Shown here one piece after another: positions 27,625 through 37,642 of a stretch of DNA of 64,000 bases. Source of the stretch: CBDDBK01 sp965225715. GTDB lineage: Bacteria > Bacteroidota > Bacteroidia > Cytophagales > Flammeovirgaceae. The stretch spans positions 992,001 through 1,056,000 of the forward strand of contig CBDDBK010000002.1 in assembly GCA_965225715.1 (NCBI GenBank). Direction: 5' to 3'. A model generated the notes under the pieces. That model ran no database searches and was not told where the DNA came from. It saw only the letters and a program-made list of their open reading frames with translations. Each line of letters begins with the position of its first letter. Position 1 is the first letter of the stretch. The position numbers and the translations under genes were made by a program.

Positions 27625-29583
27625 TCAAAACTTTACTTTTAGTAAACAACGCCAATAATTACGTTCCTCATCGGATTCTTGAGGTAATTCTGAAATTATA
27701 AATGTTTTAGCATATTTAAAATATAAGCTTGCGTATTTATTTAATTTTAGAGAAATAACAGTGTATAATCTACTACCCAAGCCATTAAAAGAAGGAAAAC
27801 TAAAGGCATATAAAATATCACTTTCATAAATAAATTGACGAGTATTGAAATTATCAGTATCAAAAAAATGAACTGTCCCATTAATCTTTAGTTTTTTATA
27901 TTTTAAAATAAGACTTTGAGAAAGAAGATAACCATAGCTCAAGTTTGAATGATTAATATGATTATGTGAAATTTGAATTCTGGTTTTCCATTTCAATAAA
28001 GGTTTATTAGTAAACTCTAAATGAAGACGAATTTGCCCGAGGTAAGTATTTTCAAGAAGAGGAAGTGCTGAATTAGATGGGTCGTTTTTATCTTGCTGTC
28101 CGTGTCTGAAACGATACTGGAAATAGAAATAGTGTTTTTTATTTTTGTATTGGCCACGTAGTAAAAAATCATAACCTTTGCTAGATATGCTAGCTTGAGT
28201 AGTTAACCAAGGAAATCTAAAAATATCAATATAACCATTAAATAATATTTGTTTTGATAACTTTAAACGAAAACCTAAATAGTTTCCAATTTCATTGTTT
28301 GGACTTGTGCGTTCAGAAAAGGTCCGAGCATAAAAAGCGGTATAAAATGGACTATAATTTCTATATAATAGACTTATATCTAAATACTTAGATAATGCTA
28401 AAATAATACTTCCTTTAAAAGTAATTGCTTTATTTACTGGATTTATTGCCCATTCAGTGCCAAGAGTTACATTTTGCCAAATGGAGAAAAAATTTAATCC
28501 TAGGTTGGTTAGATATCTTCCTTGAAAATTGGTTATATTCGAGCTATTCAAGTTGAGGCTATCAGATAGTTTAACATATGTTAGAGTCTGTCCCAAAGAA
28601 AACCAACGATTTTTATAACTGATATGATAGCCAACTAAGTTTTCTTTTAATTTATTTTTATTATTAAGTTCAGATATAGTACGGTGTAAACCTGATATAT
28701 TACGGTTTTTATCAAGTCTTTGGTTGCTATAAAAAAAAATAGTATTTATATTTTTAAAACTCATATTAGTAGCAATACCTCTGAAAAACCCAGATTCAGT
28801 AGTAGCTGTGTAAGGTCTTAACCCACTAGTCACTTTTAAAACACTTAAAATACTTTGACTACTTTTACCAATAAAAAACCCATTTCCTAAAATTAGTCCT
28901 TGCCCAATATTAAGCGTATAATCACCAACAATAATTTTTTTAAAGGGGCCTATGTTATATTTTAAAAGATGAAAAGATTGAAAATCTAGTAAACTAAAAT
29001 TATTTTTCTGATTGCTAAGTAACTTTTCACCTATATCTTTTTCTAAAGTAAAACCCAAACTAAAATCATTCTTAATTTGGTTTTTATAACGAATATAAAG
29101 GCGGTATGGAGAACCTAAATAATTGTTTCCAAGAAGATTACTGCTAATTCGGTCATAACGTAATAATAAGATATGATTTTTAGATTTCAAAAACCGTTCT
29201 TTCAAAGACCTATTAGTGACAGAGTTTGTATTCTTATCTAATAAAACAAAAGGTAGCAAATTTTGAATTGTTTGAAAATCAAAACTTTTGATACTTTGAA
29301 GTTCATAAATTGAAATTAGTTTACCATAAAGGTTTAAATGTTCAAAGAATTTAGCAATTTGATTTTCAGAAAGAACACCTAATTTTCTAAGCTCTTCTGG
29401 ACTTGTCTGATTAAGATATAAAGGTTCACTGTAATATTGTAAAACTTGTTCATAATTATCAGAATTATTTTGAAAACGGTAAAAAAGATCTTCCGAATCA
29501 GGTTGGATACTTTGAGAAAGACCAGATAAAAGAGGGCATAAGCAAAAAATAATTATTAATGCTTTATTTCTTAGAACTTGCAT
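27625..29583 (-). CDS. Helix-hairpin-helix plus beta-barrel outer-membrane protein
   Basis: A 652-residue protein with a signal peptide (ALIIIFCLCPLLSGLSQS). A ComEA-like helix-hairpin-helix region follows (about residues 48-115: LYLNQTSPEELRKLGVLSEN and LYGKLISIYELQSIKSFDFQ), and then about 500 residues of alternating strands rich in Tyr, Phe and Arg, consistent with an outer-membrane barrel. This combination is widespread in Bacteroidota and is usually annotated only as an HhH-domain protein. HhH units bind DNA backbone in ComEA, so DNA uptake or surface DNA binding is an attractive but unproven role. It ends just after the IS1 remnant on the other strand. No recognised partner is adjacent. 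Confidence 0.75.
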   Translation of the reverse strand: MQVLRNKALIIIFCLCPLLSGLSQSIQPDSEDLFYRFQNNSDNYEQVLQYYSEPLYLNQTSPEELRKLGVLSENQIAKFFEHLNLYGKLISIYELQSIKSFDFQTIQNLLPFVLLDKNTNSVTNRSLKERFLKSKNHILLLRYDRISSNLLGNNYLGSPYRLYIRYKNQIKNDFSLGFTLEKDIGEKLLSNQKNNFSLLDFQSFHLLKYNIGPFKKIIVGDYTLNIGQGLILGNGFFIGKSSQSILSVLKVTSGLRPYTATTESGFFRGIATNMSFKNINTIFFYSNQRLDKNRNISGLHRTISELNNKNKLKENLVGYHISYKNRWFSLGQTLTYVKLSDSLNLNSSNITNFQGRYLTNLGLNFFSIWQNVTLGTEWAINPVNKAITFKGSIILALSKYLDISLLYRNYSPFYTAFYARTFSERTSPNNEIGNYLGFRLKLSKQILFNGYIDIFRFPWLTTQASISSKGYDFLLRGQYKNKKHYFYFQYRFRHGQQDKNDPSNSALPLLENTYLGQIRLHLEFTNKPLLKWKTRIQISHNHINHSNLSYGYLLSQSLILKYKKLKINGTVHFFDTDNFNTRQFIYESDILYAFSFPSFNGLGSRLYTVISLKLNKYASLYFKYAKTFIISELPQESDEERNYWRCLLKVKF

Positions 29584-29999
29584 GAATTCAGTTATTTAAC
29601 TTAAAACTTCCGAAATCAACTAATAGAAATTATTGGGTTTATATATATAATATTGATTTACAAAGTTTTAAAATTTTTGTATTATCCTATAGAAATTTTC
29701 CCTATTCCAGTCTTTTGCTAATACATTTTCACTGGCTAAATGTGTTTCTGTTTTAGACCCAATGAATCGAAACAAATACCTAAAATGTCTTTTAGACATT
29801 TTATCAATTTTATTTAGAATCAGTTTTCGATCATCGTTAATATTTTAAAAATTTATAAAACTGAAAATTACCAAAAAAATAGGTTTGAAAGGTGCAAAAT
29901 TAGTATTTGTGGCTATTCAGATTAGGTTAAAGTTTACAAATGAAAAATGAACTTCCAAAACAGAGATAACAAAAAACTACTCAAGTAAAATTAAAACAT
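29584..29999. other. Spacer with hairpin and possible decayed small gene
   Basis: Between the HhH-barrel and msrA genes. It contains a perfect hairpin (29781-29803: TAAAATGTCT, TTT loop, AGACATTTTA). On the minus strand a short frame reads MSKRHFRYLFRFIGSKTETH and then LASENVLAKDWNRENF at about 29690-29805. The end resembles the tail of small Bacteroidota antitoxin-like proteins (SLAKDWxxxEED), so a decayed antitoxin gene is possible. Confidence 0.3.
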
Positions 30000-30683
30000 T
30001 TATTTATTTTTATCCCGATATTTAGCTTTTAGCTTAGTCTTATATAATTTTTCCACTTTCTCAATTTTTGGCTTAACAACATAAAGACAATAAGGCTGCG
30101 ACTTATTATTATCGTAATAATCCTGGTGATATTTTTCAGCTGAATAAAAAACGGTTAAAGGGACTACTTGAGTTACAATTGGATTTGTAAATTTTTTAGA
30201 ATCTTTTAATTGAGCAATAGCTTGTTGAACCTGCGATTTTTGTTCAGTATTAGCATATAAAATAATAGAACGATATTGAGTACCAACATCATTGCCTTGG
30301 CGATTTAAAGTTGTTGGATCATGGACTGTCCAAAATACATCTAAAATTTCTTGTAATGAAATTATAGTAGGGTCAAAAATAATCTTAACTACTTCAGCAT
30401 GTCCTGTAACTCCAGAACAAACAGCTTCGTAAGAAGGATTTTTAACTTTTCCTCCTGCATAACCTGAAACAACTTTTTTAATTCCTTTAAGGCGTTCATA
30501 AGCACCTTCTACACACCAAAAGCAACCACCGCCTAAAATGATAAAGTCTAAATTAGAATTTAAAACTTCTTTCTGTATCATAGCTTTTTCAATTAATTTT
30601 ACCGGACGATCTTTTTTATTTGAAGTACAACTGCTTATTAAAAATATTAATAAAATAACAGAGAATAAATAGATTTTTTGCAT
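30000..30683 (-). CDS. msrA: Peptide methionine sulfoxide reductase MsrA (lipoprotein)
   Basis: It reduces (S)-methionine sulfoxide in oxidised proteins. The catalytic motif GGGCFWCVEGAYERLKG is intact, followed by VSGYAGGKVKNPSYEAVCSG with GHAEVVKI, and HDPTTLNRQGNDVGTQYRS. The start MQKIYLFSVILLIFLISSCT is preferred because it gives a lipoprotein signal with lipobox SSC; the frame extends 22 residues further to 30749. The protein would be lipid-anchored in the envelope and repair periplasmic or surface proteins, as in other Bacteroidota. A resolving cysteine is plausible in QPYCLYV near the end. MsrB is not fused or adjacent. Confidence 0.93.
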   Translation of the reverse strand: MQKIYLFSVILLIFLISSCTSNKKDRPVKLIEKAMIQKEVLNSNLDFIILGGGCFWCVEGAYERLKGIKKVVSGYAGGKVKNPSYEAVCSGVTGHAEVVKIIFDPTIISLQEILDVFWTVHDPTTLNRQGNDVGTQYRSIILYANTEQKSQVQQAIAQLKDSKKFTNPIVTQVVPLTVFYSAEKYHQDYYDNNKSQPYCLYVVKPKIEKVEKLYKTKLKAKYRDKNK

Positions 30684-30873
30684 GTTTAACTTTATTTTTT
30701 TTAAAATAGAGTAGTTGTGTAAAAAAGTATTGTAACTTTTTAACAACAACTATGAATTATTTTTTTTATTAAAATTTTAAAAATCAATGAACTGTATATA
30801 AAAAAACTATAAATATCTAATTACCAATAGATTAAATAGAATTTCAAATTATTTCTTTCTTTTATTTTTTTAT

Positions 30874-31632
30874 TTAACTTGATTCTATAACACGTTTATT
30901 TTGAGACTGAATATCTCTTGCATTATTGCCTTGTATTTTTTTCAAACGTTCTATTTGTTCTTTAGAAACCTTGTGTATTTTTTTATAAACACACCATTTA
31001 ACACCTTCAGTATAAGGGGGTGTTGTAAGAGAACCTTGATAAAAATAATACATACTATCTTCAGATGTAAAAACATCTTTAATATCAATAACATTAACTA
31101 AGTCTTCATTTTCAGATAAAAAAGGCGTTGTATTTAAAAACTCATCTACTGTCGGATTGGCTTCTCCTTCTTCAAATAAGAGACCAATAACCAAATATTT
31201 ATTACTATCTTCTGGAGAAATATGAACAATATGAAGTTCTAAAGGAAACCGTTGGTCATCTAATAAATGTTCAGAAGGCGTATGAAAATGAAACTGTTTA
31301 AGTTCATAAATAATATTATCAAAGTCAAGATTACCACCACTGTCATAATCTACCTTTATGGTGCGACCAGATTTATGAATATGCTCTTTAGGTTTTGCAT
31401 AATGAAAATGAATCATATGATGTCCTTCTTTGGTCATGAAAGACTTAATATTAATTGGCGATTGCATTCTATCTCTATCATGACAAAACCAGGTATGTTG
31501 ATGTTTATTACCTGAAGTAAAAATATCTGTTTGTGTATTCTCCTTTTTACTTTGCTTACAGCTAAAGATTCCCAGTAATATTACCAGAATTTTAAAAAAT
31601 GAAATACAATTTAGCGAGTAAATATTTTTCAT
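30874..31632 (-). CDS. Alpha-carbonic anhydrase (lipoprotein)
   Basis: It hydrates CO2 in the periplasm. The zinc ligands are H115 and H117 in QFHFHTPSEH and H134 in LELHIVH; E121 in the SEH segment and LTTPPYTEGVKW near the C-terminus are also conserved. A lipoprotein signal ends in GIFSC (C25). The usual N-terminal substrate-pocket region (WxYxGxxGPxxW) is missing: only HQHTWFCHDRDRMQSPINI precedes the conserved QSPINI, so about 20 residues are absent compared with typical bacterial enzymes. The proton-shuttle histidine is therefore uncertain. The gene is divergent from the helicase gene upstream and has a long spacer there. Confidence 0.88.
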   Translation of the reverse strand: MKNIYSLNCISFFKILVILLGIFSCKQSKKENTQTDIFTSGNKHQHTWFCHDRDRMQSPINIKSFMTKEGHHMIHFHYAKPKEHIHKSGRTIKVDYDSGGNLDFDNIIYELKQFHFHTPSEHLLDDQRFPLELHIVHISPEDSNKYLVIGLLFEEGEANPTVDEFLNTTPFLSENEDLVNVIDIKDVFTSEDSMYYFYQGSLTTPPYTEGVKWCVYKKIHKVSKEQIERLKKIQGNNARDIQSQNKRVIESS

Positions 31633-31785
31633 TATTATATATAGTTTAATAAGGTAGTTTTAATTAGGGTAAAAATAAAAAAATAGTTTTAGATTTTTAA
31701 ATTCTTTGGACTCTTTTTTAATTTTTTCAGTCCTGAGTAAATTATGAAAATTACTCTTTAATATAATGTATTTTTGAGTTTATAA

Positions 31786-31845
31786 TTTTTAAAACCAATG
31801 AGTTAAACCTTCCAAAAACCCTTTTTTAAAAGGGACATGACTATA
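31786..31845 (+). repeat. Dispersed intergenic repeat, 5'-truncated
   Basis: Only the second half remains, from AAAACCAATGAGTTAAACC through CCAAAAACCCTTTTTTAAAA to GGGACATGACTATA. The palindromic half is replaced by AT-rich sequence. Confidence 0.7.
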
Positions 31846-32418
31846 ATAATTATATTATAGTTTTTGAGTCCATGTCGCATCTAAGTTCCGTTGTATTAAC
31901 TTAACATGAGTCCGATATAAATTTTTTATTTAAAAAATTGAAAATGAGGTATTATAAATACAAGATTGAGAAAAAATACCCTTAAATTAATACGTTTTTA
32001 GACTATACTTTTTAAAATATTTTCATAAAAAACCCTTTAAAAATCATTCTATTTTTAGCTTTAAAAACATAAATTTTTGATTTTCAAATAGTTGTATATT
32101 TTTATAAAATTCAGATTAACTTATTTTTTTTATATGAATCTTAATTTCAAGAATGAATTATCCTTTTTTAATAGGCTTATATTTTTGGGACGTAGCAACT
32201 ATCTTTTAGGTTAAAAAAACTATTTTTGAAAAAAAACAGAATAAAAATTAATAATTTTGTTATCAAATCTTTAATTAAAGATATACCTTTAAAAACTACA
32301 TATAGTTTTTGTACAAAACATTTATTATCAACAAATTAAATCATATACTATTTTTTTATAAAAACTCATATAATAATATTTATTTTTTTTATCTAAACAT
32401 GTTCTTAGCTATTGATAA
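31846..32418. other. AT-rich spacer without recognisable genes
   Basis: I see no convincing open frame or RNA gene. The motif TTTATTATCAACAAATTAAA near 32320 recurs in variants upstream of porZ (20241), after the helicase (34678) and after the broken Rpn gene (56350), but its meaning is unknown. Confidence 0.4.
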
Positions 32419-34620
32419 ATGGAAATCCAAGAAAGTGAAATCAGCCGTTTAGCTTCGAAATATATCAATAATACGGGACGGCATATTTTCCTAACAGGTC
32501 GAGCTGGCACAGGGAAAACCACCTTTTTAAAAGAACTTCTAAAATATACGCTAAAAAAAAATATAGTTGTAGCGCCTACAGGTGTGGCAGCTATTAATGC
32601 CAGTGGTGTAACTATTCATTCTCAATTTCAATTGCCATTTTCTTGTTTTGTGCCCGATAATGGTTTCATGATTGATGAGGAGTTAATAGGACGAGTAAAT
32701 ACCCCTAAAACACTTTTGAATAATTTCCAGATGAATAGGTCCAAACGTAAAATTTTAAAAGATATAGAACTTCTCATCATCGATGAAGTGAGTATGGTAA
32801 GGTCAGATATTTTGGACTCCATAGATACAATATTACGCAGTGTGCGTAGAAACCCAAATGTACCTTTCGGAGGATTACAAGTCCTTTTTATTGGTGATTT
32901 ATTACAGCTTCAGCCTGTTATTAGACCTCATGAATGGCAAATATTAGAACCATATTACCAAAATATTTATTTCTTTTCAGCCAAAGTCTTACAAAATGAT
33001 GCGCCTATATATATTGAATTGGACAAAATCTATCGCCAATCCGATAAAACATTTATTTCTATTCTTAATAATTTGCGTAGTAATAAGCTAACTGAAGAAG
33101 ACCGACAGATTTTAAATAGTTATGTTTCTGATGAAACTAATTATTTCCAAGACCAAAATTATATTTTTTTAACAACCCATAATAGGAAAGCCAATACCAT
33201 CAATAACAATAAATTAAATAGTTTAAATACCTCTTCTTTTACCTTTAAAGCCATTGTTAAAGATGATTTCCCTGACAGCATGTATCCTATTGAATCTGAA
33301 ATAGTTCTTAAAGAAGAAACTCAAGTTATGTTTGTTAAAAACGATTATTCGGGTGAAAATCGATATTTTAATGGAAAAATTGGAAAAATCACAAGAATTA
33401 CCAAAGATGAAATCATTGTGGGTTTTGATGATGAGAGCCAAGAGGTAGAAGTAGAATATTTTACTTGGGAAAACAAAAAATACAGTCTTAATCCAACCAA
33501 CGGTGAAATCGAAGATGATATCAAAGGCAGTTTCACTCAAATTCCTCTTAGATTGGCTTGGGCAATTACTATTCATAAAAGTCAAGGGCTAACTTTTCAA
33601 AAAGCAATTATTGATCTTTCCGATACCTTTGCCCCAGGTCAAATGTATGTCGCTTTATCTCGTTTAACTGGCTTAGATGGTCTGGTTTTAGCTAATCCCA
33701 TTCCAAGCCTTAATTTAAATATAGATAAAAATATTATTAACTTTCATGAAACAAAATCAGAAATTAAAGACCTTGACAATGAATTTATAAATGAGTGCTA
33801 CCTTTTTTTATTAACCAGTACAGAACGTGGTTTTAATTTTGAAGAAGAGGGTTCTGAATTTCAAAAATTTATATATTCTTTCAATAAAGATGAAAAAAAA
33901 TCGCTCAAACAACAGGATTTAGCTTGGGCAAAAAATCTTTTTAAAAACTTTCAAGATCTAAAAAAAGTGAGTCTTAGTTTTAAAAATCAAATTAACCGAA
34001 TTATAAATCTTAAAAACTTTAAAACTGTTTTACCGCAACGCACTCAAGCAGCTCAAGGCTATTTTTTGCCTTTGCTCAAAGATATTTTGAAACATTTGAA
34101 GCAAAAAATAGAAGACTTAAAAAACAAAAAAGGGGTAAAAGAATATGTAAAAGAACTCATAGACCTCAGCAATCTTTTTGAAATTAAAATTAATACCATT
34201 CAAAAAACAGTTTCTATCATAGAGGCTGCCGCCAAAGATCAAACTATTTTGAGAAGTGAAGCCAAAAAACCGGTTAGGGCTGTAAAATCAAATCGATATA
34301 AAGCAAAAAATAGTTCAACAAATAAAATACCTACCCATGCCATTTCTTTTGAACTCTACAAACAAGGCAAATCCATAGAGGAAATCGCAAAAAAACGCGG
34401 TTTAGTAAAGGGAACTATTGAAGGACATGTTATAAAATGGTTAAGAGAAGATTGGGTTTCGTATGATTCATTTCTTTGCGAAGAAGATGCTGCCGATATT
34501 ATAGAAACTGCGATTCAACTAGATACTGAAGATTTTAAAACTTTACGAGAGCATTATAATAACCGTTTTAGTTATTTTCAATTACGCGTAGCTATGCATG
34601 TCCAAGAACATGGGGCATAG
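32419..34620 (+). CDS. PIF1/RecD-type superfamily 1 helicase with C-terminal HTH
   Basis: A 733-residue DNA helicase. Walker A GRAGTGKTT is at residues 27-35, the Walker B motif LLIIDEVSM near 122, motif III GDLLQLQPV, and the C-terminal motifs LAWAITIHKSQGLTFQKA and FAPGQMYVALSRLTGLDGL. This set defines the PIF1/RecD-like branch of superfamily 1B. The C-terminal 100 residues hold a helicase-associated helix-turn-helix of the HTH_40 type (THAISFELYKQGKSIEEIAK), usual in the Bacteroidota form. It probably resolves structured DNA during replication or repair. It stands alone between long spacers; no prophage or mobilome link is visible. Confidence 0.92.
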   Translation: MEIQESEISRLASKYINNTGRHIFLTGRAGTGKTTFLKELLKYTLKKNIVVAPTGVAAINASGVTIHSQFQLPFSCFVPDNGFMIDEELIGRVNTPKTLLNNFQMNRSKRKILKDIELLIIDEVSMVRSDILDSIDTILRSVRRNPNVPFGGLQVLFIGDLLQLQPVIRPHEWQILEPYYQNIYFFSAKVLQNDAPIYIELDKIYRQSDKTFISILNNLRSNKLTEEDRQILNSYVSDETNYFQDQNYIFLTTHNRKANTINNNKLNSLNTSSFTFKAIVKDDFPDSMYPIESEIVLKEETQVMFVKNDYSGENRYFNGKIGKITRITKDEIIVGFDDESQEVEVEYFTWENKKYSLNPTNGEIEDDIKGSFTQIPLRLAWAITIHKSQGLTFQKAIIDLSDTFAPGQMYVALSRLTGLDGLVLANPIPSLNLNIDKNIINFHETKSEIKDLDNEFINECYLFLLTSTERGFNFEEEGSEFQKFIYSFNKDEKKSLKQQDLAWAKNLFKNFQDLKKVSLSFKNQINRIINLKNFKTVLPQRTQAAQGYFLPLLKDILKHLKQKIEDLKNKKGVKEYVKELIDLSNLFEIKINTIQKTVSIIEAAAKDQTILRSEAKKPVRAVKSNRYKAKNSSTNKIPTHAISFELYKQGKSIEEIAKKRGLVKGTIEGHVIKWLREDWVSYDSFLCEEDAADIIETAIQLDTEDFKTLREHYNNRFSYFQLRVAMHVQEHGA

Positions 34621-35091
34621 GTGTATTTTCAAGTTTTTTTAGTACCAAAGTTGTTTACAAATTAAAAAATTTAAAAACATTTATTATCAATAATTTATGA
34701 GTACAACACTATTTTTAATTCAGATAATTATTTCAGGCTATTAAATGTAATTTGTTATAGCTTCTTTAAAATCAAAGTCTCTGATAATCAGATTATTAAA
34801 AAAATGTATTCTTTAAAAATTCTGAATAAATTAGAATTTATCCAGTTTTAATTATCTTATTCTTATAAAATCAAGATTGGATTTTAAAACTATAACTATA
34901 TCAAAACCAATATATTAAATAAAAAATGAATTATTAAATAACTTCAAAGCCTAATTTAAAAAATATTTTCCAAAATTAAAGGTACTTTTGACGAAGTCCT
35001 GTTAAATTCTATGTTGTAAAATTTTTAATCATTTATTTTTAGTATTTTACATTTCATAATTGTTAAACTTTTCAAATTTAATTTTAAAAAT
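34621..35091. other. AT-rich spacer without recognisable genes
   Basis: No credible coding frame, tRNA or repeat-family copy was found between the helicase and the aminopeptidase. Confidence 0.5.
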
Positions 35092-36957
35092 ATGAAGTTT
35101 TCAATAACATATTTATCTCTTCTTCTTTTTTTGCTAGTAACTTGTCAAAAAAAAGAAAAAGTAAATCAAGCAACAGAGCTATCAAACAAACAAGGTCTTG
35201 ATGTTCATAGTTATGCTCGGTCAGATGAGGCTGTCGTTAAACATATTGATTTAAATATAGAAGTTGATTTTGATAGGAAAATTATTTACGGTACAGCTAA
35301 GTTAAGCATAGAACAAAAAAAAGGCTTAGCTTTATTTTTAGACACTAAAGACTTGATTATTAAATCTGTTAAAATTAATGAAAAGGAAACACCTTTTAAA
35401 CTTCACCCCAAAGATTTGATTTTAGGCTCCGCCTTAGAAATAGAATTAAAAGAAAATACAAAAATTGTTAGCATAGTATATGAGACTTCGCCTAATGCAT
35501 CTGCTTTGCAATGGTTAAATCCAGAACAAACCTTTTCAGGAAAATCGCCTTTTTTGTTCACTCAATCTCAACCAATATTAGCTCGTTCTTGGATTCCTTG
35601 CCAAGATAGCCCTGGTATTCGTTTCACTTATCAAGCAAAGGTAAAAGTACCTGAAAATCTTTTGGCACTCATGAGTGCTTCAAACCCAAATCTTAAAAGT
35701 TCAGATGGATTATATGAATTTAGTATGGACTTACCAATTCCTGCTTATTTAATGGCTTTAGCCGTTGGAGATTTGGTTTTTGGTGAAATTGGAGAACAAA
35801 CAGGTGTTTATGCAGATCCGGATCTTTTGGAAAAAAGCCACTATGAGTTTGGAGATATGCAAGCTATGTTAGAAGCATCTGAAAATCTTTATGGTCAATA
35901 CCATTGGAATAGATATGATGTTCTTGTTTTACCACCCAGTTTCCCTTTTGGAGGTATGGAAAATCCTCGGTTAACTTTTGCTACACCTACAATTTTAGCG
36001 GGTGATAGGTCATTAACAGCACTTATTGCTCATGAACTTGCCCATTCTTGGTCTGGAAATCTGGTTACTAATGCCACATGGAGCGACTTTTGGCTTAATG
36101 AAGGCTTTACAACTTATTTTGAAATTCGTATTATGGAGGCAGTTTATGGAAAAGACATAGCTGATATGTTGGTAAAAATTAGTTATGATGGACTTTTGAA
36201 AGTCATAAAAGAAATGGAAAGCGTAAACCCTAATGATACTAAGCTAAAAATTGATCTTACAGGCAGAGATCCAGAGGAGGGCATCACGGCTATTCCATAC
36301 GATAAGGGCATGTTATTTTTAAAAATGTTAGAAGAAAATTTAGGGCGTCAAAAATGGGATTCTTTTTTAAATCAATATTTTGAAAAATTTAGCTTTCAGT
36401 CTATTACTACAGAATATTTTTTGGCTTTTCTCAAAGAAAAATGTTTTACTTCAGAGGATAATAATTGGCAAGATTGGCAAATTGAAACTTGGGTTTATGG
36501 AACTGGTTTACCTTCTAATTGCCCTCAAGTTATCACTCAAAGGTTTGAAGAAGTTGAAGAACTTGCTAGGGTATTTTTAGAGGATAAAACTATTGATACC
36601 TCCAAAACAAACGATTGGGTTTATCAACAATGGATACATTTTTTGAATGTTCTTGAAGATGATTTAACAAAAGAAGACATGGCACTTTTAGATAATGCTT
36701 TTCACTTTACTAAAAGTGGGAATAGTGAAATTTTATTTAAATGGTTGCATTTATCAACAAATAAAAGTTATGAGCCAGCTTTTAATACTTTAAAATCTTT
36801 TTTGGCAAATGTAGGACGGACAAAATTTGTTTTACCTCTTTACAAAGCGATGTTTGAAAATCCAGATATGGATAATATGGCTGAAGAACTTTATCAAAAA
36901 AACAAATATAAGTACCATTACCTAACAACTTCAGCGATTGATAAAATTGGGTTTTAA
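35092..36957 (+). CDS. M1-family metallo-aminopeptidase (lipoprotein)
   Basis: A 621-residue zinc aminopeptidase resembling the leukotriene A4 hydrolase branch. The substrate-binding GGMENP motif occurs in FPFGGMENPRLTF, and the zinc site HELAHSW (H314, H318) is followed after 18 residues by the third ligand E337 in WLNEGFTTYFE. The signal ends with the lipobox LVTC (C18), so it is membrane-anchored in the envelope. The C-terminal region (from about 470) is a helical Leuk-A4-hydro_C-like domain. It would cleave N-terminal residues from peptides; the LTA4 epoxide hydrolase activity of the eukaryotic homologue is not implied. The gene is single; leuD follows after a dispersed repeat. Confidence 0.93.
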   Translation: MKFSITYLSLLLFLLVTCQKKEKVNQATELSNKQGLDVHSYARSDEAVVKHIDLNIEVDFDRKIIYGTAKLSIEQKKGLALFLDTKDLIIKSVKINEKETPFKLHPKDLILGSALEIELKENTKIVSIVYETSPNASALQWLNPEQTFSGKSPFLFTQSQPILARSWIPCQDSPGIRFTYQAKVKVPENLLALMSASNPNLKSSDGLYEFSMDLPIPAYLMALAVGDLVFGEIGEQTGVYADPDLLEKSHYEFGDMQAMLEASENLYGQYHWNRYDVLVLPPSFPFGGMENPRLTFATPTILAGDRSLTALIAHELAHSWSGNLVTNATWSDFWLNEGFTTYFEIRIMEAVYGKDIADMLVKISYDGLLKVIKEMESVNPNDTKLKIDLTGRDPEEGITAIPYDKGMLFLKMLEENLGRQKWDSFLNQYFEKFSFQSITTEYFLAFLKEKCFTSEDNNWQDWQIETWVYGTGLPSNCPQVITQRFEEVEELARVFLEDKTIDTSKTNDWVYQQWIHFLNVLEDDLTKEDMALLDNAFHFTKSGNSEILFKWLHLSTNKSYEPAFNTLKSFLANVGRTKFVLPLYKAMFENPDMDNMAEELYQKNKYKYHYLTTSAIDKIGF

Positions 36958-36974
36958 CTTCATGTTTTTTATAC

Positions 36975-37042
36975 TATAGCCTTGCTATTATACTCAGATT
37001 GCTTGAAAAAGAGAGTTTTTTTTTCTATTTGAGATGACTATA
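36975..37042 (+). repeat. Dispersed intergenic repeat abutting the leuD start
   Basis: A composite copy: TATAGCCTTGCTATTATAC, then CTCAGATTGCTTGAAAAAGA (the subfamily-B end in reverse), and finally TTTGAGATGACTATA. The repeat ends one base before the leuD ATG at 37044, so it forms the whole 5' leader. Confidence 0.75.
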
Positions 37043-37043
37043 A

Positions 37044-37634
37044 ATGAAACAATTTAAACAATTAACATCAACTTGTGTACCACTTCCGATAGAAAATGTG
37101 GATACAGACCAAATTATTCCAGCTCGTTTTTTAAAAGCAATTTCACGAAAAGGCTTCGGGAAAAACTTATTTCGAGATTGGCGTTATGATCAAAATAATA
37201 ACCCGATCGAAAATTTTGTTTTAAATAATAAACTGTATAGTGGTAAAATCTTGGTTGTAGGTAAAAACTTTGGTTGTGGCTCTAGTAGAGAGCATGCGGC
37301 TTGGGCAATAGAAGATTATGGTTTTCGAGTTGTTATTTCTAGCTTTTTTGCCGATATTTTCAAAAATAATGCCCTTAACAATGGCATTTTGCCTATTCAA
37401 ATATCTCAGTTTTTTTTGAATACTATTTTTGAAAATATATTTAAAAATCCTAAAACGGGCTTAAAAGTAAACCTTAATAATCAAGAAATCGAATTGGAAT
37501 CTACCCAACAAAAAGAAACTTTTGAAATTAATGGTCATAAAAAAATATGTCTTCTAAAAGGTTATGATGATATTGATTATATTTTGAATATAAAAAATAA
37601 AATTCTTGATTATGAAAAAAATAAATTGGTATAG
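37044..37634 (+). CDS. leuD: 3-isopropylmalate dehydratase small subunit
   Basis: With LeuC it isomerises 2-isopropylmalate in leucine synthesis. The N-terminal ENVDTDQIIPARFLK (17-31) and the swivel-domain motif GKNFGCGSSREHAAWAI (73-89) are intact, and the 196 residues match bacterial LeuD. The large subunit LeuC, normally directly upstream, is not in the window, and neither are leuA, leuB or the ilv genes. Dispersed repeats lie on both sides. The orphan position suggests either that the leu operon was broken by rearrangement or that leucine synthesis is incomplete. Start ATG at 37044; the next Met is too far into the conserved region. Confidence 0.95.
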   Translation: MKQFKQLTSTCVPLPIENVDTDQIIPARFLKAISRKGFGKNLFRDWRYDQNNNPIENFVLNNKLYSGKILVVGKNFGCGSSREHAAWAIEDYGFRVVISSFFADIFKNNALNNGILPIQISQFFLNTIFENIFKNPKTGLKVNLNNQEIELESTQQKETFEINGHKKICLLKGYDDIDYILNIKNKILDYEKNKLV

Positions 37635-37642
37635 CATTAAGC

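Noticed and set aside
29781..29803. Terminator of msrA
   Set aside because: The hairpin stem is 10 bp but lies about 200 bp after the gene and has no following T-run in the transcription direction, so a terminator cannot be claimed.
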